Notes: a model not told the origin generated them from the sequence alone. Counted from the stretch's first letter, positions 10,173-19,403 are shown. The stretch is 64,000 nucleotides of DNA from Simplicispira lacusdiani (GCF_003604195.1 NZ_QXGR01000004.1:248001-312000); one strand, 5' to 3'. A program made the numbers and translations.

Positions 10173-12137
10173 GTGGGACCATCATTCAACGAGCAGTTTG
10201 AGCAGCACGGGGCGTGGCGGCGTGAATTTGCCCGGCAACTGAAGCAGTTGGGCGAATGGATGACGACCCATGAGCTCATGGATGCTGCGGTCCAGGAGCG
10301 CCTGCAGCGCCTGGAGGACCAGGTGCGCACCGACAAGGTGATGGTGGCCTTCGTGGCCGAGTTCTCCCGGGGCAAATCCGAACTGATCAACGCGATCTTC
10401 TTTGCCGATTATGGCCGCCGCATCATGCCCGCCAGCGCCGGGCGCACGACGATGTGCCCGACCGAACTGGGCTACGACGCAGCGGTCCCGCCGAGCCTGC
10501 GGCTGTTGCCCATCGAAACCCGCCTGCAGGTGCTGAGCCTGGCGGAATGGCGGCTCAAGCCCGAGCGCTGGACGGATGTGCCCCTGGACATCCACGACGC
10601 TGGCCAGATCGCCAAGGCGATCGAGATGGTCTCGCAGGTGCGCCGCGTCAGCGTGGAGGATGCCCGGGCCATGGGCTTCTGGCACGATGAGCTGCCCGAG
10701 GAAAACCCTTCCCAGGACGCGCAGGGCCTGGTGGAGGTGCCGATGTGGCGCCACGCCCTCATCAACATGCCGCACCCGCTGCTCAAGCAGGGGTTGGTGA
10801 TCCTCGATACCCCAGGTCTCAACGCCGTGGGCGCCGAACCCGAGTTGACGGTGAACCTGATCCCGCAGGCGCATGCGGTGGTTTTCATCCTGGGGGCGGA
10901 CACGGGCGTCACGCGCTCGGACCTCGCCATCTGGCGCGAGCACCTGGCCACCACGCAGGACAGCACCGAGGCGCGGCTGGTGGTTCTCAACAAGATCGAC
11001 ACCCTGTGGGACACGCTCAATTCCCCCCAGCAGATCCAGGACCAGCTCGATCGCCAGTGCCAAACCTCGGCCGAGATGCTGGGCGTGCGCCTGGACCAGG
11101 TGGTCCCTGTCTCCGCGCAGAAGGGCCTGGTGGCCAAGATCGCGTGCGATGACGTCCTGCTCGAATCCAGTGGCCTGCCCGCGCTGGAGCAAGCCCTGGC
11201 CAAGGGCATCATGGGCCGGCGTCAGGCCATTCTGCGCGCGGCCATCGGCACGGGCATCGCCGGCCTGCGTACCGAGACCTCGCGGGTGCTGAACATCCGC
11301 CGCCGCGATCTCGATGAACAGATGCTGGAGTTGCGCAGCCTGCGCGGCAAGAATGCCTCGGTCATCGCCTCGATGCGCCATCGGATCGAGCAGGAGCAGC
11401 AGGAGTTCGACCGCAGCGCCACCAAGATCCACGCGGTGCGCGCGGTCCACCTGAAGCTGCTGCGCGACGTGTTCCAGCAGCTCGGGACCAAGGCCCTGAA
11501 AGAGCAGCTCGCCGACCTGATTGGCGCCCTGCAGCAAAAGGGCCTCAAGCTGGGTGTGCGCAAGCAGTACGCCGACACGTTCAAGGTGCTGCGCTCCACG
11601 CTGGACATGGCCCAGGCCTCGGCCACGGAAATCCACGCCATGCTCGAAGGCACCTTCCGCCAGTTGAACGCGGAGTTCGGCTTTTCCTTGCAGGTGCCGG
11701 CCGTGCCGCAGATCGAACCTTTCGTGCTGGAGCTCGAAGGCATCGAGCAGGGCCACATGCAGTACCTCAGCGTGGGTAACGCGCTCAAGCTGGTCCAGCC
11801 CGAGTTTGCCGAGCGTCTGGGCCGTGCGCTGTCCATGCGGCTGCGGGCGGTGTTCGAGTCGGCCGCGAACGACCTGGAGCTGTGGAGCAAGTCGGCCACG
11901 GCCCAGCTCGACGCCCAGTTGCGTGAACGCAAGCGCAGTTTCTCGCGGCGCATCGAGGCGGTCGACCGCATCCAGCAGGCCGCCAGCGGCCTGGAGGAAC
12001 GCATCGCCGAGATCGCGGAAGGCGAGGACGCGCTCCAGCGCCTGGACAACCGCCTGCAGCAGCTCACCGGGCAGCTGGCGAGCCTGTCGGAAGAAACGGT
12101 CGACAGCGAGCACCTCGACATCTTTTCCCCGGCATGA
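10173..12137 (+). CDS. Dynamin-family GTPase
   Basis: A 654-aa bacterial dynamin-like protein. GTPase motifs: G1 AEFSRGKS (62-69), G3 DTPG (212-215), G4 NKID (273-276). After residue about 330 the protein becomes long alpha-helical/coiled coil with RxxE-rich stretches, as in the stalk of bacterial dynamins. No obvious paddle is seen. The GTG start at 10173 is preceded by GGGAG (10164-10168). It overlaps mutY by ATGA, so the two are co-translated. Family members remodel membranes or protect against phage and envelope stress; the role here is unknown. Confidence 0.85.
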   Translation: MGPSFNEQFEQHGAWRREFARQLKQLGEWMTTHELMDAAVQERLQRLEDQVRTDKVMVAFVAEFSRGKSELINAIFFADYGRRIMPASAGRTTMCPTELGYDAAVPPSLRLLPIETRLQVLSLAEWRLKPERWTDVPLDIHDAGQIAKAIEMVSQVRRVSVEDARAMGFWHDELPEENPSQDAQGLVEVPMWRHALINMPHPLLKQGLVILDTPGLNAVGAEPELTVNLIPQAHAVVFILGADTGVTRSDLAIWREHLATTQDSTEARLVVLNKIDTLWDTLNSPQQIQDQLDRQCQTSAEMLGVRLDQVVPVSAQKGLVAKIACDDVLLESSGLPALEQALAKGIMGRRQAILRAAIGTGIAGLRTETSRVLNIRRRDLDEQMLELRSLRGKNASVIASMRHRIEQEQQEFDRSATKIHAVRAVHLKLLRDVFQQLGTKALKEQLADLIGALQQKGLKLGVRKQYADTFKVLRSTLDMAQASATEIHAMLEGTFRQLNAEFGFSLQVPAVPQIEPFVLELEGIEQGHMQYLSVGNALKLVQPEFAERLGRALSMRLRAVFESAANDLELWSKSATAQLDAQLRERKRSFSRRIEAVDRIQQAASGLEERIAEIAEGEDALQRLDNRLQQLTGQLASLSEETVDSEHLDIFSPA

Positions 12138-13186
12138 CTGCCATGGACCCGGAGATCGCCGCGCTGGTGACGCGCTGGCAGCAGGCGCACGGGCGCAGCC
12201 ACCTGCCCTGGCAGCAGACACGCGACCCCTACCGCGTCTGGCTGTCGGAAATCATGCTCCAGCAAACCCAGGTCGGCACCGTGCTGGACTACTACCCACG
12301 CTTCCTGGCGCGTTTCCCCGATGTCCAGGCGCTGGCCGTGGCCTCGCCGGACGATGTGCTGGCGCTGTGGAGCGGCCTGGGCTATTACAGCCGGGCGCGC
12401 AACCTGCACCGCTGCGCCCAGCAGGTGGTGGCGCAGCACGGCGGCGCGTTTCCGGCATCGGCCGAGGTCCTGGCCACGCTGCCGGGCATTGGCCGGTCCA
12501 CCGCGGGCGCCATCGCGGCCTTCTGCTTTGGCGAGCGTTCGCCCATTCTGGACGCCAACGTCCGCCGGGTCCTGACCCGGCTGCTCGGCTTTGGCGAGGA
12601 CCTGGCGGTGGCGCGCAACGAGCGCCAGCTCTGGGACCATGCCCAGGCCCTGCTGCCGCAGGACGACCTGGCGCACACCATGCCGCGCTACACCCAGGGC
12701 CTGATGGATCTGGGCGCGATGGTCTGCCTGCCGCGCCGGCCACTGTGCGGGCAATGCCCGCTGCAGGCGCGGTGCGTGGCGCTGGCGCAGGGCACGCCGG
12801 AGGCCTATCCGGTCAAGACGCGCAAGCTGGTGCGCCGCGCGGAGTCGTGGTGGCTGCTGGTGCTGTGCGACCCGGCGGGGCGCGTGTGGCTGCAGCGGCG
12901 GCCGGCGCGCGGCATCTGGGCGGGGCTGCACTGCCCGCCCGTGTTCACCGGGCGCGAGGCCCTGCTGGCCGACCCGGTCTTCCAGGAGGGCGCCATCGTG
13001 ACCGATGAGATGCCATCTTTTCTGCATGTCCTGACGCACCGGGACCTGCATCTGCATCCGGTGCGGGTGCGGGCGGGCGACGGCGGCGGGCCGGACGACG
13101 GCAGCGCGGGCTGGTACGGGCGGGGGCAATGGGACGCGCTGGGCCTCCCGGCGCCGGTGCGCAAGCTGCTGTCCGAAATCGCCTGA
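12134..13186 (+). CDS. mutY: A/G-specific adenine glycosylase
   Basis: Removes adenine mispaired with 8-oxoG. It is 350 aa. Catalytic Glu39 lies in SEIMLQQTQV, the helix-hairpin-helix is LPGIGRSTAGAIAAF, and Asp140 lies in PILDANV. The [4Fe-4S] ligands are Cys198, 205, 208 and 214 (C-x6-C-x2-C-x5-C). The C-terminal NUDIX-like domain begins near residue 230. The start overlaps the dynamin-like gene (ATGA); an ATG nine bases later is an alternative. Confidence 0.95.
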   Translation: MTAMDPEIAALVTRWQQAHGRSHLPWQQTRDPYRVWLSEIMLQQTQVGTVLDYYPRFLARFPDVQALAVASPDDVLALWSGLGYYSRARNLHRCAQQVVAQHGGAFPASAEVLATLPGIGRSTAGAIAAFCFGERSPILDANVRRVLTRLLGFGEDLAVARNERQLWDHAQALLPQDDLAHTMPRYTQGLMDLGAMVCLPRRPLCGQCPLQARCVALAQGTPEAYPVKTRKLVRRAESWWLLVLCDPAGRVWLQRRPARGIWAGLHCPPVFTGREALLADPVFQEGAIVTDEMPSFLHVLTHRDLHLHPVRVRAGDGGGPDDGSAGWYGRGQWDALGLPAPVRKLLSEIA

Positions 13187-13216
13187 TGGCGCGGCGCGGG
13201 CCGCGCCAGGAGCCTT

Positions 13217-13290
13217 GGCCTTTCGGATTTCAAACCAAATTGGCCTCCAGGCCTTTCCAGTAAAGCGCTGCCAGCTATCGAATCAGGAGT
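13217..13290. repeat. Comamonadaceae-type intergenic repeat, copy 3
   Basis: In the reverse sense it reads AGCTGGCAGCGCTTTACTGG followed by GGCCTGGAGGCCAATTTGG. The same order of elements occurs at 33577-33622 and, remarkably, inside the puuD coding region. It lies between the convergent mutY and rapZ genes. Confidence 0.6.
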
Positions 13291-13301
13291 TTTTGCGGGT
13301 C

Positions 13302-14165
13302 TCAGCGGCTGTCGAGTTCGCGGTGGCGGCGTTGCGTGGGCCATTGGCCGCTGAAGGTTTCCGTCAGCCGTTCCACGAGGTACACGGAGCGGTGCTGGCC
13401 GCCCGTGCAGCCAATGGCCACGGTGACATAGCTGCGGTGGTTCTGTGCCATGGCCTGGAGCCAGTGGGCCAGAAAACTTTCAATGTGGCTGCGCATGAGC
13501 GCCACATCGGGCTGCTGGGCCAGGAAATCCACCACCGGCTGGTCCAGCCCGGTGAGGTCGCGCAGATCGGCCTCGTAGTGCGGGTTGGGGAGCATGCGCA
13601 CGTCGAAGACGAAGTCGGCGTCCACCGGGATGCCGCGCTTGAAGGCGAACGACTGGAACACGAGCGAGAGCTGGTCGGTCGTTGACGAGATCAGGCTCTT
13701 GACGTAGCCCTGCAATTGCGACGCGCGGATGTTGCTGGTGTCGATCACATGCGCCTGCTCGCGCAGTTCGGCCAGCAGCTCGCGCTCCAGTTCGATGACC
13801 TGTACCAGAGCGCGCTGTCCCTGGCTGTGTTCGCCATGGAACAGGGGGTGGCGTCGGCGCGTTTCCGAGAAGCGGCGCACCAGGGTGTCCGTTGTGGCGT
13901 CGAGAAACAGCGAATGCACGGTGCAGCCCTGGCGGCGCAGTTCCGCCAGGCGTTGCGGCACCTGGGGCAGGGACGTGGCGCTGCGCACGTCCATGGCGAT
14001 GGCCAGGCGGTTGCCATGGTGGCGGTGCTCCAGCTCCACGAAGGAGACCAGCAGTTCCGGCGGCAGGTTGTCCACGCAGTAGTAGCTGGCATCCTCCAGC
14101 GCGCGCAGGGCCACCGACTTGCCGGAGCCCGACATGCCGGTGATGAGGACGATTTCCAGTTCCAT
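13302..14165 (-). CDS. rapZ: RNase adapter protein RapZ
   Basis: 287 aa. Walker A GMSGSGKS (10-17) starts the N-terminal P-loop domain. The C-terminal domain has [10 protein letters not shown] and [16 protein letters not shown], which bind glucosamine-6-phosphate and RNA. In Enterobacteria RapZ delivers GlmZ sRNA to RNase E; the target in betaproteobacteria is less clear. It lies 3 bp after the recN stop, forming nadK-recN-rapZ on the minus strand. Confidence 0.93.
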   Translation of the reverse strand: MELEIVLITGMSGSGKSVALRALEDASYYCVDNLPPELLVSFVELEHRHHGNRLAIAMDVRSATSLPQVPQRLAELRRQGCTVHSLFLDATTDTLVRRFSETRRRHPLFHGEHSQGQRALVQVIELERELLAELREQAHVIDTSNIRASQLQGYVKSLISSTTDQLSLVFQSFAFKRGIPVDADFVFDVRMLPNPHYEADLRDLTGLDQPVVDFLAQQPDVALMRSHIESFLAHWLQAMAQNHRSYVTVAIGCTGGQHRSVYLVERLTETFSGQWPTQRRHRELDSR

Positions 14166-14168
14166 GGA

Positions 14169-15836
14169 TCAGGCTCCCTGCGCCGCGCCGGTCTGCGCGC
14201 CGAGCATCTCGCGCGCATGGGCCCGCGTGTTGGCCGAGATGCGCTCGCCGCCGAGCATGCGCGCGACTTCCTCCACGCGGGCCTCGCCGCCCACCACCGC
14301 CACGGTGCTGGAGGTGGTGGCATCGCCGCGGGTCTTGGAGACGACCAGGTGGTGGTCCGCGCAGGCGGCCACCTGGGGCAGGTGCGTGACGGCCAGCACC
14401 TGGCGGTCGCGGCCGAGCTGGTGCATCAGCCGGCCCACGCTGGCGGCCACGGTGCCGCCCACGCCGGCATCCACCTCGTCGAAGATCAGGGTGCCGGCCG
14501 TGCCCAGCGCGCTCGTGGCCACAGCGATGGCCAGCGAAATGCGCGAGAGTTCGCCACCCGAGGCCACCTTGCCGATGGGCCGTGGCGTCATGCCGGGGTG
14601 GCCCGCCACGAGGAAGTGGACGTCGTCGATGCCATCGGCGCCGGCCTCGGCGGCCTGCTCGACCGCCGCCACGAACTGCCCGCCCGCCATGCCCAGTTCC
14701 TGCATGGCGGTGGTGATGGCCTGCGAAAGCCGGGGCGCGGCGCGCGTGCGCGCCTGGGAGAGCGCGCGGGCCGCATTCTGGTAGGCCTTGGCATGCTGGC
14801 GCTCGGCGTCCTGCAGCGCGGTGAGATCGGTGGCGGCGTCTAGCCGCTGCAGCTCGTCCTTCCAGGAGCACAGCAGGGCCGGCAGTTCGGCGGGTGCGCG
14901 CTTGTAGCGACGGGCCAGGGCGATCCAGAGCGATACGCGTGCATCGAGTTCCGCCAGGCGCTCCGGGTCGAGGTCTGCATGGCGCAGGTAGGCGTGCAAT
15001 CCGCGCACGGCCTCGTCGGCCTGGGCCAGGCTGGAGGCCAGGGTGTCGGCCAGGCTTCGGAAAGCCGGTTCCAGGTGCTCCTGCGCCTCCAGCAGATCCT
15101 GCGCGCGGGCCAGCCCCGTGCGCGCGCTGGCGTCTTCATCGTCCAGGATGGCGATGGCGGCCTGCGCCGCCTCCAGCAGCGACTGGGCATGGCTCAGGCG
15201 GGTGTGCTGGGCGTTGAGGGTCTCCCATTCATCCTCCGCAGGGGCCAGCTTGTCCAGCTCTGCGATCTGCCACTGCAGGCGCTCGCGTTCGCGCTGCAGC
15301 GTTTCCTGCGCGGCCTGCGCGTGCGCCACCTTGTCCCGGGCGGCGCGCCACTGGGTCCAGCAGGCGTGGACTGGCGCGGCGGACGTGCCGGCATAGGCGT
15401 CCAGCAGGGCGCGCACCGCGTCCTGGCGCATCAGGCTCTGCCAGGCATGCTGGCCATGGATGTCGAGCAGGTGCTCGCCCAGGCTGCGCAACTGCGTGGC
15501 GGTGGCCGGGGTGCCGTTGATCCATGCACGGCTCTTGCCCTGCGCGTCCACCGTGCGGCGCAGGAGCAGGTTGTCGTCCTGCTCGAAACCCGCCTCGTCC
15601 AGCCAGGCCAGCAGGTAGCCCGGGCAGTCGAATTCGGCGCTGATGTCCGCCCGCTGCGCGCCCTCGCGCACGACGCCCGCGTCGGCCCGCGCGCCCAGCA
15701 CCAGCTGCACCGCCTCGATGAGGATGGACTTGCCCGCGCCGGTTTCGCCCGTCAGCGCGGTGAAGCCGGAGCCCAGGTCGAGCTCTAGCGCCTGCACGAT
15801 GACGAAGTCACGCAGTGCAATGCGTTTGAGCGCCAT
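14169..15836 (-). CDS. recN: DNA repair protein RecN
   Basis: SMC-like ATPase for double-strand-break repair (555 aa). Walker A is GETGAGKS (residues 30-37). A long coiled coil occupies the middle, and the C-terminal ABC signature (SGGELSRISLAIA) and Walker B (LIFDEVDAGVGG) close the ATPase head. Start ATG 15836 (MALKRIALRDF) matches the family N-terminus; an upstream in-frame extension overlaps nadK and is rejected. The nadK stop is 2 bp upstream. Confidence 0.95.
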   Translation of the reverse strand: MALKRIALRDFVIVQALELDLGSGFTALTGETGAGKSILIEAVQLVLGARADAGVVREGAQRADISAEFDCPGYLLAWLDEAGFEQDDNLLLRRTVDAQGKSRAWINGTPATATQLRSLGEHLLDIHGQHAWQSLMRQDAVRALLDAYAGTSAAPVHACWTQWRAARDKVAHAQAAQETLQRERERLQWQIAELDKLAPAEDEWETLNAQHTRLSHAQSLLEAAQAAIAILDDEDASARTGLARAQDLLEAQEHLEPAFRSLADTLASSLAQADEAVRGLHAYLRHADLDPERLAELDARVSLWIALARRYKRAPAELPALLCSWKDELQRLDAATDLTALQDAERQHAKAYQNAARALSQARTRAAPRLSQAITTAMQELGMAGGQFVAAVEQAAEAGADGIDDVHFLVAGHPGMTPRPIGKVASGGELSRISLAIAVATSALGTAGTLIFDEVDAGVGGTVAASVGRLMHQLGRDRQVLAVTHLPQVAACADHHLVVSKTRGDATTSSTVAVVGGEARVEEVARMLGGERISANTRAHAREMLGAQTGAAQGA

Positions 15837-15838
15837 GG

Positions 15839-16735
15839 TCAGGACCCTCCCTCGTTCCAGCGCAGCTTCTTGCGCAGCGTGTCGAAATAGTTCCATCCGC
15901 GCGGGTGGAGGAAGCGCACGCAGTATTCCGCGCGGCGCACCAGGATGCGGTCGCCATGCAGCAGGGAGGCGAGCGACTGCATGTCGAAATTGGCGCTGGC
16001 GTCGCGGCCGTTCACGAGTTCGATGGCGATCTCGGCGATGTCGGCCAGCACGATGGGCCGGTTAGATAGCGTGTGCGGCGCGATCGGCACCAGCACCCAG
16101 CCCGGAATCGACGGGTGCATCATGGGCCCGCCGGCCGACAGCGCATAGGCCGTCGATCCGGTGGGCGAGGCGATGATGAGGCCGTCGGCGCGCTGGTTGG
16201 CGACGAAATGGCCGTCCACCTCGACGCGCAGCTCCACCATGCCCGAGGTGGCGCCGCGGTTCACCACGACATCGTTCATGGCGAAGGCATCGAAGACGAC
16301 CTGCCCTTCGCGCACCACGCGGGCGTGCATCAGGGGCCGGTGGTCTTCCTCGAATTCGCCATGGAGCATGGGCGTGAGGGTGGCCTGGTAGTTTTCGAGC
16401 GGGATGTCGGTGACGAAGCCCAGGCGCCCCTGGTTGATGCCGATGAGCGGCGTGCCGTGCGGCGCCAGGCGCCGGCCGATGCTCAGCATCGTGCCGTCTC
16501 CCCCGACCACCAGGCCGAGGTCGCAGCGCTCGCCAATGGCGTCCGCGTCCAATGCCTCGTACTGCGTCAGCCCCGTCGTGGAAGCGGTCTGGGCTTCCAG
16601 GGAAACCTTGCAGCCCTGGGCCTGCAGGAACCGTGCGATGTCTTCAAGTACGTGCTGGGAGCCCGTGGCCGCCGACCCAGAAACCGGGTGCTGGTACTTG
16701 CCGATCAGTGCCACATGGCGGAAGTGCGGTGTCAT
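15839..16735 (-). CDS. nadK: NAD kinase
   Basis: Phosphorylates NAD to NADP. It is 298 aa. The GGDGTML motif (catalytic Asp) and the C-terminal block [15 protein letters not shown] are present. It is first gene of the nadK-recN-rapZ unit. It is divergent from the HNH element and hrcA; nadK and hrcA are commonly divergent neighbours, so the HNH element is the insertion. Confidence 0.95.
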   Translation of the reverse strand: MTPHFRHVALIGKYQHPVSGSAATGSQHVLEDIARFLQAQGCKVSLEAQTASTTGLTQYEALDADAIGERCDLGLVVGGDGTMLSIGRRLAPHGTPLIGINQGRLGFVTDIPLENYQATLTPMLHGEFEEDHRPLMHARVVREGQVVFDAFAMNDVVVNRGATSGMVELRVEVDGHFVANQRADGLIIASPTGSTAYALSAGGPMMHPSIPGWVLVPIAPHTLSNRPIVLADIAEIAIELVNGRDASANFDMQSLASLLHGDRILVRRAEYCVRFLHPRGWNYFDTLRKKLRWNEGGS

Positions 16736-16784
16736 GGCGAAATTACATCATTAAATGTGGCTGATGGTGGGCTAAACTGGTGCG

Positions 16785-16961
16785 GGCGCTCCTAGCTGAG
16801 CGTGACCAGGAGAACGGCAAAGCCGCTGGTCGCTGACCTGATTAGATCCGGTCTGCTGCCGTGAGTCTCAACTAAGAGTTGGGGCACGGGAACCACACTG
16901 CTGGGTTCCGCGTGTCTCTTGAAATGGCACAGGAACCATATCGCATATGGAGTTACCTGTG
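16785..16961 (+). ncRNA. Structured RNA, HEARO/omega-RNA-like, leading into an HNH gene
   Basis: Nested hairpins are readable by eye: GACCAG/CTGGTC (16804-16809 with 16826-16831) enclosing CGGC-AAA-GCCG; GACC/GGTC (16835/16850); CCGTG/CACGG (16859/16885) enclosing CTCAACT/AGTTGGG; GAACC/GGTTC (16890/16904); and CACAGG/CCTGTG (16928/16956) enclosing CCATAT-CGC-ATATGG. The HNH start codon (16947) lies inside the last hairpin. A long multi-stem RNA running into the start of an HNH ORF is the layout of HEARO (omega) RNAs. The family assignment is from memory of that architecture; ends are approximate. Confidence 0.6.
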
Positions 16962-17291
16962 TTCAAACTTTCTCACCTTCGTCAATCTGCATACCTGTCG
17001 CAGCAAGGTCGTTGCTGGTATTGCGGCTGCAAGCTGTTGTCGCCAAAATTTCACCTAGGGGGTGGTGTGACTATTCCTCATCCCAGATCTTGTACTGCAG
17101 AGCATCTTCAGGCCCGTAAGGACGGTGGTGCTGACATACCTGCCAATGTTGTTGCTGCGTGTCGACACTGCAACGAAGCCAGGCACTCTAGCTTCGACGG
17201 GATTGCGCCGAGTAGGTATCGCCAGAAGGTGCGGCAGGCAGTCGCGGTCGGCAAGTGGCCGACACAGCGACGGGCTGCGGCTGGCCGCTGA
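16947..17291 (+). CDS. Small HNH endonuclease
   Basis: 114 aa. Zinc pairs Cys23/Cys26 (CWYC) and Cys72/Cys75 (CRHC) frame a betabeta-alpha HNH core: Glu52-His53 in CTAEHLQARKDGG, Asn67 in ANVVAAC, Asn76 and His80 in HCNEARH. There is no RuvC domain, bridge helix or PLMP domain, so it is not IscB, although its first residues MELPVF sit where IscB proteins begin after their RNA. ATG 16947 is the first start after an in-frame stop at 16920. It is less GC-rich than its neighbours nadK and hrcA, consistent with insertion. Confidence 0.8.
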   Translation: MELPVFKLSHLRQSAYLSQQGRCWYCGCKLLSPKFHLGGGVTIPHPRSCTAEHLQARKDGGADIPANVVAACRHCNEARHSSFDGIAPSRYRQKVRQAVAVGKWPTQRRAAAGR

Positions 17292-17336
17292 ACAAGAGTT
17301 TGCGCATGACCAACCTTACAACCGTAAAATCATTGC

Positions 17337-18341
17337 ATGCTCGATGATCGTGCCAAGTTGTTGCTCAAAGCGCTGGTCGAGCGCTATATCGAAGACGGGC
17401 AGCCGGTCGGGTCGCGCACGCTGTCGCGCGCCTCCGGGCTGGATCTCTCGCCGGCCACCATCCGCAATGTCATGGCGGACCTGGAGGAGCTGGGGCTCAT
17501 CGCCAGCCCGCACACGTCTGCTGGCCGCATTCCCACCGCCAAGGGCTATCGGCTGTTCGTGGACACCATGCTCACCGTGCAGCGCGGGCAGATCACCTCG
17601 CAGGCGCTGGCGCCCGAGCAGCCCCAGAAGGTGATCGCCAATGCGGCGCAACTGCTGTCGAACCTGTCGCAGTTCGTGGGCGTGGTCATGGCGCCGCGGC
17701 GGACCTCGGTGTTCCGCCACATCGAGTTCCTGCGTCTGTCGGAACGCCGCTTCCTGGTCATCATCGTTTCGCCCGACGGCGACGTGCAGAACCGGGTGAT
17801 CTTTGCCGAGAACGATTTCACCCAGTCGCAACTGATCGAAACCGCGAACTTCCTCAACACCCACTATGCCGGCATGGCGATGGAGCAGGTGCGCGCGCGG
17901 ATCAAGACGGAAGTCGAAACCCTGCAGGGCGAAATTGCCGCATTGATGCGGGCCGCCGTGAACGTGAGTTCGGAGGTCCTCAGCCAGGCCCAGGAGGAAG
18001 TGGTGATCTCGGGCGAGCGCAATCTGCTGTCCGTGAGCGATTTTTCCAAGGACATGGGCAACCTTCGGCGCGCGTTCGACCTGTTCGAACAGAAGACACA
18101 GATCCTGCGCCTGCTCGATGTCTCCAGCCAGGCCGAAGGCGTGCGCATCTTCATCGGTGGGGAAAGCCAGGTGGTCCCCTTCGAAGAACTTTCAGTGGTG
18201 AGCGCGCCATACGAAGTGGATGGCCAGGTGGTAGGCACGCTGGGCGTGATTGGCCCCATGCGCATGCCCTACGAGCGGATGATCCAGATCGTCGACATCA
18301 CCTCCCGCCTGGTCTCGAACGCGCTGAGCCACCACAAGTAA
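17337..18341 (+). CDS. hrcA: Heat-inducible transcription repressor HrcA
   Basis: Represses groE/dnaK operons through CIRCE elements. It is 334 aa. The winged-helix N-terminus contains [20 protein letters not shown] and [17 protein letters not shown]. The later GAF-like dimerisation domain includes VFIGGESQ. No CIRCE palindrome is seen upstream in the 45 bp after the HNH gene. It is divergent from nadK. Confidence 0.95.
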   Translation: MLDDRAKLLLKALVERYIEDGQPVGSRTLSRASGLDLSPATIRNVMADLEELGLIASPHTSAGRIPTAKGYRLFVDTMLTVQRGQITSQALAPEQPQKVIANAAQLLSNLSQFVGVVMAPRRTSVFRHIEFLRLSERRFLVIIVSPDGDVQNRVIFAENDFTQSQLIETANFLNTHYAGMAMEQVRARIKTEVETLQGEIAALMRAAVNVSSEVLSQAQEEVVISGERNLLSVSDFSKDMGNLRRAFDLFEQKTQILRLLDVSSQAEGVRIFIGGESQVVPFEELSVVSAPYEVDGQVVGTLGVIGPMRMPYERMIQIVDITSRLVSNALSHHK

Positions 18342-18387
18342 GCCCCTACAATAAGCGGGTTGCCCCGCCTGTTGCTGCGTCGGCATT

Positions 18388-18464
18388 GGGGCGTTAGCTC
18401 AGTTGGTTAGAGCAGAGGACTCATAATCCTTTGGTCGTCGGTTCAAGTCCGCCACGCCCTACCA
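18388..18464 (+). tRNA. tRNA with CAU anticodon (Met or Ile2)
   Basis: Complete 77-nt cloverleaf with encoded CCA: acceptor GGGGCGT/ACGCCCT, D loop TAGCTCAGTTGGTTAGAGC, anticodon loop CTCATAA (CAT), T loop GGTTCAAGTCC. The AGGAC..ATCCTTTGGTCG anticodon arm resembles Ile2 as much as elongator Met; identity depends on lysidine modification. Its 3' 47 nt are the left attachment site of island 1. Confidence 0.95.
18418..18464 (+). repeat. attL of island 1 (tRNA 3' half)
   Basis: 47 bp from GACTCATAATCC to the CCA end, identical to 25503-25549; the flanking bases differ on both sides, so the repeat ends are exact. Confidence 0.93.
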
Positions 18465-18474
18465 GTGTTTATGC

Positions 18475-18506
18475 GCCTCAGCACCCGAACGGGTCCTGAG
18501 GCGTTT
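18475..18506 (+). terminator. Hairpin terminator supplied by island 1 downstream of the tRNA
   Basis: CGCCTCAG and CTGAGGCG form an 8-bp stem followed by TTTC. It would end the tRNA transcript in place of the displaced native terminator. Confidence 0.6.
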
Positions 18507-18533
18507 CTACAAATGCGATGAGATTTCTACAAA
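18504..18533. promoter_or_regulatory. Putative integrase arm sites near attL
   Basis: Two direct copies of TTTCTACAAA (18504-18513, 18524-18533), 20 bp apart (two helical turns). Matching CTCTACAAA/TTTGTAGAG sites occur inside the right end of the same island. Confidence 0.5.
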
Positions 18534-18662
18534 GTTACTAAACCTTCTGACAAAAAGGTTTAGCAAATGCTAAAATTCGCCCATCCCGCCCTTGGCAGTA
18601 AGCCGTCCAATCATCTCGGACGAGCCGAACCCTAGGGCGTTTTTGTATCTGGGAGGGAATGC

Positions 18663-19403
18663 ATGCCTACTGCGATCCTGATCGATGGTGCCTATTTCGT
18701 GAAGAGATTTCGGACCATCGAGCCGCACAATGCCTACAACGCAACACGTGCCGCAGAGTTCGCTTTTCGATGTGCAATTGCCCATCTCAGCGAGCCAGGG
18801 CAAAAGCCGATTCCCAAGCGTAGAGATCTGTACAGGATCTTCTTCTACGACTGTCCACCGTTGGACAAGAAGCTTCACAACCCGATCACACAACGGGCCG
18901 TTGATTTTGCAAAGTCTCCTGAGGCGCAGTTCCGACTGGCTTTGCATGATCTGTTGCGCGACAAGCGGAAGGTGGCCTTGCGCTTGGGACACCTTGCTAG
19001 CGATACGCCGTGGACGATCAAGCCTCAAGTGATTCAAGACCTACTCAAGAAGCGGCGTTGTTGGGAGGATTTGCGAGATGACGATGTCGTTCCAAATGCG
19101 AGGCAAAAAGGCGTAGATATGCGAATAGGCATCGACATCTCCTCACTGGCTTTGAAAAAGCAGGTAGATCAGATTGTCCTTATTGCGGGAGATGCTGACT
19201 TCGTTCCTGCAGCGAAACTTGCTCGACGTGAAGGTGTTGACTTCGTCTTGGATCCAATGTGGCAATCGATACCAGCAGGCTTGAATGAGCACATTGATGG
19301 CCTTCGCTCGACATGCGCAAAACCTAAGAAGCGTGTGGAGTCTTCCGATACCAATGGAGCTCTTAACGGAGGGGGCGAACGCGATCTCCCTGCCTCTGTT
19401 TGA
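18663..19403 (+). CDS. NYN-domain (PIN-like) nuclease
   Basis: 246 aa of the LabA/DUF88-like NYN family of metal-dependent RNases. Acidic catalytic residues are visible in TAILIDGAYF (Asp near residue 8), KGVDMRIGIDI and IAGDADFVPAAK. The fold is PIN-like, and related proteins cleave tRNA or mRNA. RBS GGGAGG (18651-18656) supports ATG 18663. Codon usage is clearly more A/T-rich than the core, as cargo would be. Its 3' end overlaps the convergent integrase by about 40 bp. A defence or toxin role is inference. Confidence 0.8.
   Translation: MPTAILIDGAYFVKRFRTIEPHNAYNATRAAEFAFRCAIAHLSEPGQKPIPKRRDLYRIFFYDCPPLDKKLHNPITQRAVDFAKSPEAQFRLALHDLLRDKRKVALRLGHLASDTPWTIKPQVIQDLLKKRRCWEDLRDDDVVPNARQKGVDMRIGIDISSLALKKQVDQIVLIAGDADFVPAAKLARREGVDFVLDPMWQSIPAGLNEHIDGLRSTCAKPKKRVESSDTNGALNGGGERDLPASV

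Noticed and set aside
16785..16946. Group I or group II intron for the structured segment before the HNH gene
   Set aside because: No P7/G-site-like core, no domain V-like hairpin, and the neighbouring genes are not interrupted.
16919..17119. Overlapping 66-codon frame in the HNH region
   Set aside because: No domain; the 114-aa frame has full HNH and zinc ligands.
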